From the NCBI GenBank assembly GCA_002900995.3, contig CM035311.1, positions 868,001 to 932,000 on the forward strand: a stretch of DNA of 64,000 nucleotides. Reading direction: 5' to 3'. Under the pieces are notes generated by a model that made no database searches, was not told the origin of the DNA, and saw nothing but the letters and a program-made list of their open reading frames with translations. A program made the translations under genes and the position numbers. Below, piece after piece: positions 1 through 11,900 of the stretch. Position 1 is the first letter of the stretch, and the number at the start of each line of letters is the position of its first letter. The DNA is from Ganoderma boninense. Its lineage: Eukaryota > Basidiomycota > Agaricomycetes > Polyporales > Polyporaceae.

Positions 1-789
1 TCTTCGGGTGGAGGGGGTGTGGAATGCTGCGTCTAGTTAAGAAAGCAACTGGTAAGTCTCGTCGTGTCCTTATAGCCCCGTGTCTTCTGCGCTGACGATC
101 TGGTGTCGTGAACAGTGGGTTTGCTAGTAGACGGCGAATTTTGTACCAATACGAAGTACTTGACACCTTTGCGACGACCGGCCCGTCCACGCTACGTAGT
201 CCCATGAAATCGGTGAAGCGCCAACGTTGTGGCGTGAGAGAGGCAGCGCATTCACGCTGGTCTCTCCGGATACGACACTGTTCGCTCCAGATTCGACCCA
301 GAATTCTCAATACGGGACGAAGAATTGTCTTATCCACGATACACTGACTAGACTTAGCTAAAAGCATCCCGTTTGTTCAGAAGCTCGTGACTCGTTGGGT
401 CCTGATGCTTCTCGCCGCGGCGGACAAGGTTGTCAAAGCGGCAGGTGGGTATCGCAACTCTCGCCGCTAGCCGACACTCCTTCTTATAAAGCTTGCACGG
501 TCGTCAGCCACAGGAGATGAAGTCCACGAAACCCTCTCCCAGCGCCTCTCTTCGGAGCACATTCGCATCAGTCATCGCGCTTCGCTGCACTTTCAACAAC
601 GCAATTCGGCGGGAACTTGCCCTCTATGTTATCCGAATTCTTCGTGGCATGGTGAGTGCCATTTTAATGCCATCGGAGCTTGCAGACGCAACGCATCCCA
701 GATAGACCTCTCTCGCAGCTTCTCGCGACCCTGACTCCCCTACGTTACCCGACTTCCCCACCCTCCTTACGCATCGCCCATCCTCCTAT
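1..789. other. No recognisable gene
   Basis: Short frames exist on both strands but none resembles a known family or shows coherent splice signals. A TATAAA at about 485-490 lies 300 bp upstream of the first DUF6533 gene and could be promoter sequence, but nothing else supports this. Confidence 0.4.
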
Positions 790-2460
790 ATGGTATCTCA
801 GGCGGGCCTGAGCGATCTCCGATTCAGCAACTAGTACGTGCTCTTGTTCCTTCCTTATGAGTCTGCCACCTGACCTCTGACGTTGGGACCAGCGGGTTCT
901 TCGCCGTCGTGGGTGAGCTTCCGTCGTGGGTATCCCTCAGCTGCCCACAGCTCACCACCGCGTTTCACAGCATTCCTCGGTTACGAACACCTGATCACCT
1001 TCGACACTGAGGTGACGCTGTACTGGAAGAAACAGTTCAGCGGGGCAAGCGTTCTCTTCTTCGCCAACCGGTATCTCACCCTCATGTGGGCAATCGCGAC
1101 AGCAGCCAGCCCGTTCTACACTTCCCCGAAAGTAAGTGACAAGGTTTCAGCCCTGTTTGTGCCGAAGCACGACGACTGACCTGCACTCTCTATAGAGGTC
1201 GGTCCGTTGAGACAATCAGCGGTAGGCAGGACGCTTATCTGGCGGCCATACATAGTTGCATGCAGTCAGCACGCGGTCTGCAGTCCGTAGAGTGCTTTCT
1301 CTACCTTCCCTGGGCCGGTATGTGCCTCCACTGTCCTTCTGAGTCGTTCTCCGATTCTCAAAGGAGCCACAGCATTCTCCGCTCTCCGCGTGTACGCGCT
1401 GGGCAGGATCCGGTCCGTGGCGGTGCTCGTGTTCATCCTGTCTATGATGCCGAGCATCACGAAGTTCGTGAGTGTTCCTGTACGGCCGGCTGGTTGAGAT
1501 GTAATGAACCAAGCAAACCCGGATTTCGACGTTCAGGCGGCGACGTTCTGCATCATGCTCGTCACGGGGCTCCCAGACCACTCTCCCGACTGCAAAACTG
1601 TCCAAGGGCCGATCACAAAACGGCTGGCCAACTCGTGAGTCTTCCCTCGTGCTCGATGAAAAGTGTACTCATCTGCGCTTAGGTGTAAGTTATATTTTAT
1701 TGCATCAGTGGATAGCCGGCGGCTCTAAAACACGTATATCTTACTAGTCACGATCCTGTCCCGCACGAGCCTTATCACAGCAGAGGTTGTCGTCCTCGTC
1801 GTCACTTGGATTACGACCTATCGAAGAGGGGTGATGAGCGATAGGGCCGAAAGGCAAACTGTAGCGCATGTCGTGCTGTTCAACGGTGGGCCCTTGTCAA
1901 GCCCCAAAAGTCTGCGAGGATTCTTCAGCGAGCTCACCGCGTGCTGCCACTGCAGGAACTACGTATTTCTTGTGAGCGTCGCGCGACAATTTCTGTGTAA
2001 TGAACTGAACTGGCGCCAGGGTGATGCTGTTCCTCAACTGTCTCCAGCTGGGGTTCACGTTGGCCGCTGTAAGTAAGCCTTTTGCTCTCCACACGGGTCA
2101 AACGCGTCTGACGATTATCACCGACATGTAGGTTGGCCCTACACGCAAGCTCCTCAACGTCAGCGAGGTCACCACCTTCTCTGAACCGTACGCACTCTCT
2201 TACCCTCCTCCTGTCATTCGCCCACTCACGGATCCGGCAGGATAACGAGCGTACTCATAACCCGCTTCTTGTTCGACCTCCAGCGGGTTAGCCAGTGCGA
2301 GGTCGTGGACCTCGCCTCTGGCGGTCGCGCGCCATCCGAGATGGTCGTCAGCCCGAACACGCTCCGCTTCCGCGGCATGTTCGACTCGCTAGGATCCGTG
2401 CTCGTCTGGGAGGACGACGAGAGCACGGACGACGATGCGGAGTTTGAGGCGGCACAGTAG
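790..2460 (+). CDS. DUF6533-domain multi-pass membrane protein, paralogue 1
   Basis: This is a fungal-specific predicted integral membrane protein of unknown function. A coherent multi-exon reading can be traced: 790-833, 893-912 and an exon from 971, all with GT-AG borders, continuing through about ten exons to a last exon at 2241-2460. The family signature EHLITFDTEVTLYWKK, followed by GASVLFFANRYLTL, lies in the third exon. Hydrophobic segments follow in the later exons, and the usual C-terminal block SVLITRFLFDLQ sits in the last exon, ahead of an acidic tail. The start at 790 was chosen because its short first exon splices in phase into the signature exon. No stop or frameshift is visible, so the gene looks intact. 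It faces paralogue 2 tail to tail. Individual small exons are uncertain. Confidence 0.75.
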
Positions 2461-3015
2461 GCGAATATTAGGAGGATGTCGACGTTGGATGGCCCGGGAA
2501 AGCTCGTAAACCAACCAAGGCAAGTCTGCCAGTAACGGCTCCCGGCTAGAGTGACAGTGTTCCTGGGGGGACAGGGCCCGATATGGATAGACTGGCTAGA
2601 ATAGGCGTCTGCTTAAATGATTCCAGTCTCTTCTCGTCAACTACAGGTCAACTGCATCGTCGTCGGACTGTCCCGCCACTGCGGCGGATCAGAGTGTGCA
2701 AGATTTCGAACGGGCATAGTCATACAGTCGTATGTGTATGTCTTCATTAGCCTCAGAACAGAACTTACAGTCACTTCCATGGTCGTAGTCATGGCGTAGG
2801 GCAGCTTATGCATGAATGTCATCCCACTTCATGTCGGATCTCGCTGAGCGCAAAAGGCGAGGCTTGCCTGACTTCAACTTGGATTGCGCACTCCCTGGAA
2901 GAAATGAAGAGTGCTGGCATCGGAATCATATACAATGAGTCCATGAAATCCATGATGCGCAGTGGAAGAGTATTCGCAGTCAAGATAAAGCACCCAGACC
3001 CGGTCGGACCTCAGG
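2461..3015. other. Intergenic, tail-to-tail spacer
   Basis: This lies between the ends of DUF6533 paralogues 1 and 2. Only short unsupported frames are seen, with no RNA gene or repeat. Confidence 0.5.
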
Positions 3016-4815
3016 CTACTCTGGACCTCCTTCGTCTCGCACAGTCAAAGCCGGAGGTCCGCCGCTCTCTAAATCCTTTTCCGCAATCCCCACGATATCC
3101 AGGACGTGTACAGAGCGACCGCTGTCTGAGTCCGTGCTCGTCAACTCCTTGTTCATGTCCAAGTCTTTGGATGAGTGGAAGGTTTCCGGGGTCTCCAAGG
3201 AGAATGTCGCGTGATTGAAGAAAATGCTCTCCGCTTGTGGGGAGAAGCTGGAGTCCATATGCAAAACATGGCGGTTTGTGGATTGAAGGTCGAGAAGGAA
3301 GCGAGAGACCAGGAGCCCAGTGGTACTTTGTCGTATAACATTAGCAGGTTCTTGCACCGGATATGTGTGACACACTGACTTACGGAAGGATGAACTGCAT
3401 GACATTAGAGGCGTGCTGGAATGTGTCTTCAGAAACCTGCACAAAGGCAGCCATGAATGTAGAGAGAAATGGTTGATATGCAGGTCAGGATACTTACAGA
3501 AAGCATTGTCAACAAGACATGCAAGCAGTTGAGAAACATCAACATTCTAGTCGCATGCACAAAAGTCAGCGTGTAGACTCCGACGAAACAATGCGACAGG
3601 GCAGCTTGTCAGCCTACAGAAAATACAGTGCACCTGTATGGAGGGGACATAGTTAGCACTGACTGAACGGCAGTCTTTCCGACTCTTTTTTCTCAGCAGG
3701 GCTCTGGGCTCACCGTATCGCAACAGCACAGCCTCGAATGTCAAAGTCTCGTTGAGAGCAGAAAGCATCCATCTCTGCATTTTTTGAGACACAGCAGCCC
3801 ACGTTGCGATAACAAGCAGTGCGTCCGCCACAATCAGGCAAGCGCGAGAAATAATTGTCACTTAAAAATACTCTGTGAAGGGGTATGTTTAACTTCAGAG
3901 GGATACGCACATCTAGATGAATACCATCACTATCCCAGCTGATTTTAAATATACGGCGCAAGATGCACTACTAACCTCTGGCTGAGAACAGGGCTTGTAG
4001 GATCTACGACGATGCAACCCCGTAGAACAGGATCATATTTGCTGTTTGTTCCAGAAACAAAGTGTACCTGATATGGAAACAATTTATTCATTGTAAACAG
4101 GATATTCTGAGAGCTATATCTCACCATATACGCTCCCACTGGTGCGAGGGATAGAAGCAGTATCAAAGCAGCGAACTGTCGGTTTTTGGAAGTAAGAGCA
4201 AATGCGCGCTTCGCAGAGAATACTAGAACTCGTGTGAGCCTCAGGCTGGTATGTCACCGAGAGAAAGACCACTTACAAGCCAGTGGGAAGAATTGCAGCA
4301 AAGCGAACACATTTGTAACGAAAAACATGGGAGAGCAGCTTCAAGTCAGTGGGGAGTCAACAAGTGCGAGCCTTGAAGGGAGCTTTGAGAAGGACTGAAC
4401 CTCTGACATGACTGATCAGCAAACAAAGCAAGAGGTCATGCACATGAGACAACAGCGCACTTCAGGAGGAACCGTGATAAAAATTCCAGAAGTGTTGAGG
4501 AGCACAGTAATCAAAACGATGTACCGGTTGAGGAAGAAGAGCACAGCTGCTCCCGTGAGCTTGGGCTTCCAGAAAAGATCCACCTCCTGGACAAATGTAA
4601 TTGAATGATCAAAAATGAGCAAAGCTGCATTACAAGTCAGCGAACATCCCTCCAGTACCACACTGGAGAAAGTCACCAGTCGCCGAGAGTGCAGCGCTGT
4701 CGGCAGTCCGACTCCAAAAGAAGAGGACATGAGCATTGCTGCAATTGTCATGAATCAAACATAGTCAGGACGCTTACATGCTACTGACCACGGCGATGAG
4801 CGTGGCTGGATCCAT
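3016..4815 (-). CDS. DUF6533-domain membrane protein, paralogue 2
   Basis: The start ATG at 4815-4813 opens a short exon reading MDPATLIAVVSSM, which ends at a GT donor. This first exon closely matches that of paralogue 5 at 41321 (MDTAMVISVLGSM), which supports the start. The next exons carry HSITFVQEVDLFWKPKLTG and AAVLFFLNRYIVL, the DUF6533 signature. A middle exon near 3850 reads as a hydrophobic segment (SRACLIVADALLVIATW). The C-terminal exon at about 3016-3440 has LLVSRFLLDLQSTNRH and an acidic, serine-rich tail. The gene looks intact, although the central splice sites were not all resolved. Function is unknown; family membership predicts a location in a membrane. Confidence 0.65.
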
Positions 4816-5229
4816 GAGAAATAAACCTGCAGTTTCACTCGTCTCCGCCTGGGAGGCAAGGTACTGAACGTGAACAGGGAAGGGAAAGAACGACAACAGC
4901 TGGCCCTTTATTTTGCCAGCTGTCTTATAGTCCTCACCGGAATGAGAACCTTGTCCTTGATCACCAATGTCATTCAGCAGCGGGTGCAAAGAATGGAAAC
5001 CGAGAGGCCCAAGGACAACAGGACACGATCAAGTGCCTCAGAAGCTCAGCTTGCCAGACATTTCGAAGGAGATTGAGTTCACGGGCCCTTGGGCACGAAC
5101 AACAGATCTTGAACCCGACAATGCTGTAAGAGAACGATACCGGATGACAGTAGAAGTGGTTCAACGAATGGGTAACCTGATTACCATTTTACTCTTATAC
5201 TGGTTTCAGGATCTTGTCCTCGGTGTATC
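4816..5229. other. Intergenic, no feature recognised
   Basis: This lies upstream of paralogue 2, so it may contain its promoter. Nothing in it could be assigned. Confidence 0.4.
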
Positions 5230-6300
5230 AGTCTGCTGATGAGCTCTGTGAAGACTGGTCAAACAATCCAGGAAGATAGAGTATCAGACGGTATCCACTG
5301 TGGCCTCAGAGCCCATCTCGCTTGACCTCTCCTTCCCCTCAACCCTGGCCTCTGAGTTGCTAAAGAGCGCAAATATGCTGTACTAGTCAGGATACGTACC
5401 GTCCCTACCATCGAAAGATCGGACGCCACAAGAATCTGGCCATCTGCCCGAAATCAAGGCTTCCTGTTGGAAACCCCTCAGACAAGTCTTGGGAGTCCAT
5501 CCTCGAGTCCTCACAAATTGGATGTAACGTACCTGCGCCAACCTCGACGACTCCCATTTCCCCTGCGTTACCCAGGTGCGCCCCGTCGAGCCTCTGCAGC
5601 TCCACCAACTTCTTTGCCAAAAGAAGTGCCGGCAGCGCTGCCCTGCGTCTGCGTTCCCACCGAGGGATAGTCGCTGTCCACGGAGATGACAGTCAAGTAC
5701 ATATCCGAGTCCTTCCCAAGTTCTCCGCCCCACGTTATCCTGACTGTGGACCATCGCATTGGACGTACACGCTTACCGAATCAATGCTGAAGTGTCTGAG
5801 CGAGCACAATGTCTCCAAAGTTTCCAGAGTGAATACCGCGCGATCAAAGACGATCGTCTCTGTCTAGCGCGCCGCCGAATTCGAGTCCAGGCCCAAGGCC
5901 TCAGGCTCGCAGTTCGCAGGTTGAAGGTCGCGAAGGAAGCGAGATACAGGTATCCCAATCATCCTTGACCCAGCGAGCAGCAGAATGTAAGGCCCGGTGA
6001 TCCATGCATCCAACTAGCGGTGAGAAGAGACTCAGTTATGGACCAACTGAAGGACATGCTGGAACGCCACCTCGGAGACTTGCGCAATGCCGACATCGGG
6101 ACTGAACATTGAGCACTTGGCGGCGACGACCCAGCGACAGAATTGAGCGACTGTGAGCTCGAGGACGATGATATCGAGTGCGCGGGGCCACTTCGAATCG
6201 TTAGAGAGCTTAGCGCCCTGTTCGGGAACTGCCGAGCGCTTCAACCCCGTTCGGGTTTCATGTCCTCTGGCCGCTGGCACACCATGGCGTTCAATGGCTC
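5230..6300 (-). pseudogene. Decayed DUF6533 gene relics
   Basis: Two C-terminal DUF6533 fragments lie here on the minus strand. The one at about 5760-5960 reads VSRFLRDLQPANCEPEALG and then meets an in-frame TAG, where the related gene at 39730 has CAG. Downstream of the stop the frame continues with recognisable family sequence (TETIVFDRAVFTLETLETL). The second, at about 5290-5560, contains MDSQDLSEGFPTGSLDFGQ and resembles the C-terminus of paralogue 6 (DSQDLSQEMSSQSFPAGSL). Its flank near 5290-5350 also resembles 42060-42150. No intact N-terminal signature exon was found nearby. I infer broken duplicates. Confidence 0.6.
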
Positions 6301-7138
6301 ATCCTTACGCTGCAGTTTTGGTCATGGACCGCCTTTCTTAACTGCAAGCGACATCATTCGGTTCCTCGCCGTCTCACAAGGACAAAAGTTGAACTCCAAC
6401 TCGCTCCGATCATGCCGGCAGTTTGAAATCCTCGGAGAACCCAGTTGCTCCGCCGTAACCCGTTAGAGTCTAAGTAGTCCCAGTGAGATCTTCAGGCTAT
6501 ATTATGTGCTGGATCATACACTTATACTATCACTCGTAACGAACACAGATTCACGCCTGCCCTCAGGGCAGTGCCATCTAGTGCCTTACTTTCAGGCTTG
6601 ACCGCGCAGGCAGATCTTCGCGAACCACCGGGTACTGTACTGTATGCTGGTGATTCGTTGTCATGTGCCCATAAACTCACAGACCTGTCATTCTAAGGTG
6701 AGAGACAGTTCATTGTTTATTGCGCATCCTCGGGTTGACGCCATTGACCTGCAATGACCTGCAGGGCCGTGTCACCCAGTAAAGCGTCGTGTGCACGACA
6801 GCTCCAGCAGTCCAAGTCCATTGTGCTCGGTTTGCTTTACGACAAAAATGCATTGAAGTATTCCTCAAAAATGCGATGCTGTCCAGGGACACAGAGCTCT
6901 GTTCTATGCACCCGAGGACTAATATCTTCGGCGTTTAGGTTATGATTTATGCCCTTTCAGCCTCTACCCTTCCAGCGGCCGGCAAAAACTATCAGACGCT
7001 GAATGCACCCAGCGGCCGGTGAACTTGCGGTGAACCTTGTCCTTGTGGCTACTTATACCCCGAACGATGCTGACCTTGACCCAGAGATTTTTGCCCGCAT
7101 CTTATCTCATCCAGTGCACGCATCTCCGCGCGACTAAC
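6301..7138. other. Intergenic, no feature recognised
   Basis: This lies upstream of the interrupted DUF6533 gene. No RNA gene, repeat or convincing coding exon was seen. Confidence 0.4.
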
Positions 7139-7586
7139 ATGTCCTCACAGAGTGCTGAAGATGCAGAAATCATCCTCACGTAGTGCGTATCACTACAATC
7201 AGTCGCATGAGCCTAGGACTAACAGCTTGCCCCTCAAGCACGATTGGGAATGCCTGCGAATATGCCGTGCTCAGTTGAGTCGACACGCTTTTGGACTGCG
7301 GAAGGGACCTCACATGCTCAAACCCACTCCCGTTCCGCAGCGTTGCTCACCTGCGAATGGCTCTTCACTATTCGATCCGAAGTAGGCCTGTTCTGGAGCA
7401 GGAAGCTCTCGGGACCAACAATCCTATTCGCCCTAAACAGGTATATTACTCTGGCAAATTCATTTATTGTCACCTTCGCTGTTTCCACCTCTGTCAAAGT
7501 GAGTGGCTAACAATCTCCCTCCCGAACTCGGTTACGTGCTCATATCTTTTTCAGGGGTACGTAGGAGAGTCGTTTTTGTCATTCGG

Positions 7587-8326
7587 TGATGTGACGTCAA
7601 CCCCGGCGGGAATGGGATAGACTTGTGTGCGAGGGGGACGCGTCGCGAGCTCGTTCGAGCGTGCGCGAAGGGGAGGAAGAGAGAGAGGGAGGAGATGGAC
7701 GGGTCTGGAGACGGGCTGCGCTGCGAGAAAGAGCGCGAGGTGACCTGTAAGTCAAATAGGACAAATAATCAGCGCGGGTGTTCGATGACGAGGATACGCG
7801 AGACGAGGGAGCGAGAGGGGACGCGGAACGACGAGGCGAGACGAGCACACGAAGACGACGAGAGAGGGTGAGCGAAGCTGCATTTCGAGTACAAACGCTG
7901 AACCTAAATACAAGCGTGATGGCGGGAGTCCGCGTAAAGACGAATCCGTTGAGCAACCTACTGAAACGCGGCGGGTGAGTACAGGATAAGTATGGTGGGG
8001 CTTGGTACCAGACAATCAGGACGAAAGGAGCATGTATTAACAGCGGGAGGGCTCCACGAGTACTAGACGGACGGGGGAGCCCAGGTCTTGCGGTGGAGGC
8101 AGTGAGAGTCGGGTGCGGTGTGATAAGGATGCAGAGGAGGGTGACGGCGGGGCTGCGACGGATGCGCGACGGGATAGCGAAGGAGGCGCGTCGGAATAGT
8201 GAAGGAGACACGACGGGAGGTTGAGGATGGCGAGCGGCGGGATGGTGGTTCGAGGTTGAGCGGAGGGCGCTAAGTCGGACGCGTCGCGCGATGGGCTACG
8301 CGTGCACGTGCACGCGTTGCACATCA
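7587..8326 (-). repeat. Gypsy-A 3' LTR (left copy)
   Basis: This 740-bp repeat begins TGATGTG and ends CACATCA, a 7-bp terminal inverted repeat. By eye it is identical to 37006-37745. Open frames inside it recur in both LTRs and are not taken as genes. Confidence 0.95.
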
Positions 8327-8339
8327 TCCCCTCCCTACT
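8327..8339 (-). promoter_or_regulatory. Gypsy-A polypurine tract
   Basis: On the minus strand AGTAGGGAGGGGA directly abuts the 3' LTR. This is the expected site for priming plus-strand DNA. Confidence 0.8.
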
Positions 8340-8345
8340 GAGACA

Positions 8346-8363
8346 TGGACCGTCCACGGTCCA
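8346..8363 (-). promoter_or_regulatory. Palindrome next to the Gypsy-A polypurine tract
   Basis: The minus strand reads TGGACCGTGGACGGTCCA, a perfect 8-bp stem with a 2-base centre, six bases from the polypurine tract. The same motif with one base change stands in the same place in Gypsy-B (14614-14631). The role is unknown. Confidence 0.7.
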
Positions 8364-8536
8364 AGACTCGAGGGGTGGATGGAGGCGCAGCGAGCGTGGT
8401 GGGAAGTCAGGAATGGGATGACGAAGAGAAAGAGGGGCTGGAGCTGATCGGGGGCAATAGACAGTACAAAAACTCATAAGAAGGATAGTGGAACACTAGA
8501 AGAAGCGTATGCAAAAGGTCCGAAGACACGAGACAC

Positions 8537-8968
8537 TGTTGACGTTCAAGCCGTGGCGGTGCCCCGACGCCGACGCGGCGGGCTCTCGTACCTTACGTTC
8601 CGTTTTCCGTGGATCTATTCCTGTCGTTAATCCGTATTGATCCCGTCCGTTAGTTCCCTATGTTTTGCAACATAACTTACCTTACATTTCTGTAGCCCGC
8701 GTTGTCACATATACTCGAGCCTCTCGTGTCCGAGCACCTCAGTCTTTTCCCCATTGACTGAGGTGTGTATGTCTGTCTCTACCGCATCCTTTACTTCATT
8801 CTGACTTACCTACTGCAGCCGCTCGCTCTGCTCGCGTCCAGGTAGACTATAGCAATATATTCGAGTCTTTTCCCCATTGACTGAGCCGCTCGCTCTGCTC
8901 ACGTCCAGCGTGCTTCCTCGTTCCCACAGGTCCCGCTCGTCTCGTCCCTCGCGCCCGTAACCTTCACA
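8537..8968 (+). repeat. Copia 5' LTR
   Basis: This 432-bp repeat starts TGTTGACG and ends TTCACA. It holds a 10-bp inverted repeat, CACCTCAGTC/GACTGAGGTG, with an 11-base loop (8735-8765). It also has a partial direct duplication: AGTCTTTTCCCCATTGACTG occurs at 8741 and 8864, and CCGCTCGCTCTGCTC at 8819 and 8886. Confidence 0.93.
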
Positions 8969-8980
8969 GGTTATGAGCCC
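8969..8980 (+). promoter_or_regulatory. Copia primer-binding site, half-tRNA-iMet type
   Basis: GGTTATGAGCCC begins immediately after the LTR, and the match continues to about 8983. It is complementary to the anticodon arm of eukaryotic initiator tRNA-Met (GGGCUCAUAACC, containing CAU) rather than to a tRNA 3' end. Drosophila copia and yeast Ty5 are known to use such internal tRNA fragments as primers. Confidence 0.75.
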
Positions 8981-11900
8981 TGCCGGCATGGCTTCCTTCT
9001 CAATCTCCACCGATGCATTCCAGTCCCCCGGTTCCGGCCACATTTCGCTTCCACGCCTCAACGAGGACGGCTCGAACTGGATCCTCTATCGGGATCAGTT
9101 CATGTCCGCTGTCTATTCGAAGGGGCTTCGCCGCTACCTGGAGGGCCGGGATCTCAGGCCAGTCCATCCGTCAATTGTCCAGCGTCGAGCCGCAAGCACT
9201 GCTTCTGCAAGCACGACAGCCGCCCCTGCCGCATCCGCTTCGACAGCCTCAGCCACGGCGTCAGGCGAGAAAGGCACAGCTGCGTTGTCCGCTCCCGAAG
9301 CCTCAGCTGCAACTCAGACAACAACCTCAACCCAGACGGCTGTGACGGTGGCTCCGCCGACGCCCGAAGTGCTCGAGGAGTACGAGACCAAGCTCGATCT
9401 ATACTACGCACGCCACAACACGATCAAGACGCTCCTCTACCAGACGCTACCCGAGACGCTCAAACTCGAGATCGCTGGGAAGGATCGCGCGGTCGACATG
9501 TGGAAGGTCGTCACCGACAAGTACGATCGCCAGGGAGATTTTGTCCAGGTCAGCATCATGCGACAGATGCAGTCCCTCAAGTGCGACGACGGTGCCGACC
9601 CACGCATCACGCTCAACCAGCTCGCGAGACTCAAGTCCGAGTATGCTACGGCCGGAGGTACGCTCGCCCCCGACCAGTACAAAGCAATGATCATTGGATG
9701 TCTCCCCCCTTCCTACACCACCACCGTGCGTTCCATCCTCGCCTCCACTCGCATCGCCAGCCCGCACATGCCCCTCACTCCCGAAGTCCTCCTCGCCACA
9801 CTCCACGACGTCGCTCGCGATGAGTTCGCCCTTGCTGGTGAAACCGCTGGTGGCATTGCAGGCGCAGCGACTGAGGTCAAGTGCTACAACTGCAACCGTA
9901 TCGGCCACGTCAAGGCTGACTGTTGGAGCAAGGGCGGTGGAAAGGCGGGTCAGGGCCCAGGTCGGAAGAAGAAGGGGAAGGGGAAGAAGGGGAAGGGCGG
10001 CGAGTCTGCAAACGCAGCCGCATCAGGAGGAGGAGACGCGAAGTCGGAGGAGGAAACTTTCGCTTACGCAGTCTCGACGGACTTCTCGCAAGCCGCGCGT
10101 CAACAGCTGACGATCGACCGCCACACCCGCATCATGGACTCCGGCGCAAGCCGACACTTCGATCCCCATCGTGAGAACTTCGTCACGTTCCGCGAGACCA
10201 CCCCCGTACCAATCAACTCAGCCGATGGGCGAGTCTTCTACGCCAAGGGTGAGGGGGAGATCCGAGACACTGTCCTATCAGCGGATAAGAAACTCGTCAG
10301 TGTTGTCTTCAAGGATGTTCTCTGGGCTCCGAGCATGCCGTTCGGACTGCTTTCTGTCAGCCGGATGACTCAGTCCGGCTCGTCCATCGTCTTCAAAAAG
10401 GGCGCGTGCTCAGTGCTCACGCCGGACGGAAAGCAAGCCTGGACCGTCAGGGAGAAGCACGGCCTCTATCCCGTCGTCGGACACGGTCCCAACACACCGT
10501 CGAGCGAGCATGCCAACGCCGCTCAGACTGCACACATCCCTCTCGAGGAGTTCCACCGTCGAATGGGCCACGCGAACGAGCGCGCCCTGAAAAAGATGGT
10601 CACAGACGGCGTGGTCACAGGTGTCACTCTCGACCCCAACACGATGCCGTTCTGCGAGGTCTGCCCCCAGGCTAAGCAAGCCCGCGAACCGTTCCCCAAG
10701 GTGCGGTCTAGCCCACCTGCAGCCAAGTTCGGTGACCGCGTTCATACCGACGTCTGGGGCAAGGCCGACACCACTGCGATTGGTGGAGAACGCTACGTCT
10801 ACATCAACCTTGACGACCACTCCGACGAGATCATGCTCCAGGGCATGCGCACCAAGGACCAGGGCTTCGCACGGCAGAAGGCTTACAATGCGCTCATCAA
10901 AATGCAGCGTGACGTCGAAGCAATCAAAGAGCTTCAAAGTGACCGCGGTGGCGAGTACCTCAGCGGCGAATACGACACATACCTCGAATCGCGCGGTACG
11001 AAACGCCGCCTCACCAGCCATGACTCACCCCAGCAAAACGGCAAGGCCAATGATGAGTGTGGTACCGCGCTGAGCGGGAAACCACGCACCTTGAGCCTGA
11101 TCCGACAACCTCGAGCCAGCCTGCATGCCGACCCCCCCCCACTCCTGTGTCCTCTCCTTCCTCTTTCTTCTTTCTGTTCCACCTCGTTTACGAGCACTGT
11201 CGTGATCTGTAGCAAAGTAGTTAGTATGGTGTTCAGTAGCATCATTTCCGAGCCCTCGCAGCGTACTTACACACAGCCACACGCCCTCGTGATCGCGTTC
11301 CGGTTAGCTCCGTCGCGAGCCGGACAGTTTTTCATACCATCTTCATCCAAGGCCACCATCTACATCTTCCCCATTCTCGCCTTTCATGTATCTTCATCTA
11401 CTGCGGCCTCTTTGGCTCCTCTAATATCAGCCTTTCCCTCTTTCTTGACCTCGATCCGACCGCCTGCACGACCCCGACTGCGACCACCTCGATCAGCAAA
11501 TTTCCCCTTCGACTCTCGACCTCGACTCTCGTCTTCCGATCTCGTCTCTCGCCTCTCGACCTCGACTTTCGCATCATTCATCCTATTTCGTCGCTCCTCG
11601 ACTCGTCGCGCTCTCGGACTACGTACAGGCCGGATCCGGTCCGCACCGCACCACCACCACCACCACACTCTTTCCACCACTACTCCCTCTGCACCCACTC
11701 CCCTTGCCGGCACGCTCGACGGACCATCGCACCTTCAGACTTCCGCACTCGTAGGGAGTGTTGAGGTCTATCATTTTGGAGCCCACCGCGAGGGTCCAGA
11801 TCTTAAAAGATCCAGAGCCTCTGCCCTTGGCGAGTCCCCCATTTCATTTTCTTATTTCCCCTCCCCATCCTACCCTGTTTTTGCGGGCCTCGGCCTCATT

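Noticed and set aside
7597..8211. 204-codon open frame occurring identically at 7597-8211 and 37016-37630, with three smaller identical pairs
   Set aside because: They are the two LTRs of Gypsy-A; arginine/serine-rich open frames in GC-rich LTR DNA are not evidence of genes.
9013..10110. Several 80-150-codon frames overlapping Copia gag
   Set aside because: Shadows of the true gag-pol frame in GC-rich DNA.
11384..11713. 109-codon minus-strand frame repeated at 26630-26959
   Set aside because: It lies within both Gypsy-B LTR copies and is arginine-rich low-complexity sequence; it recurs because the LTR recurs.
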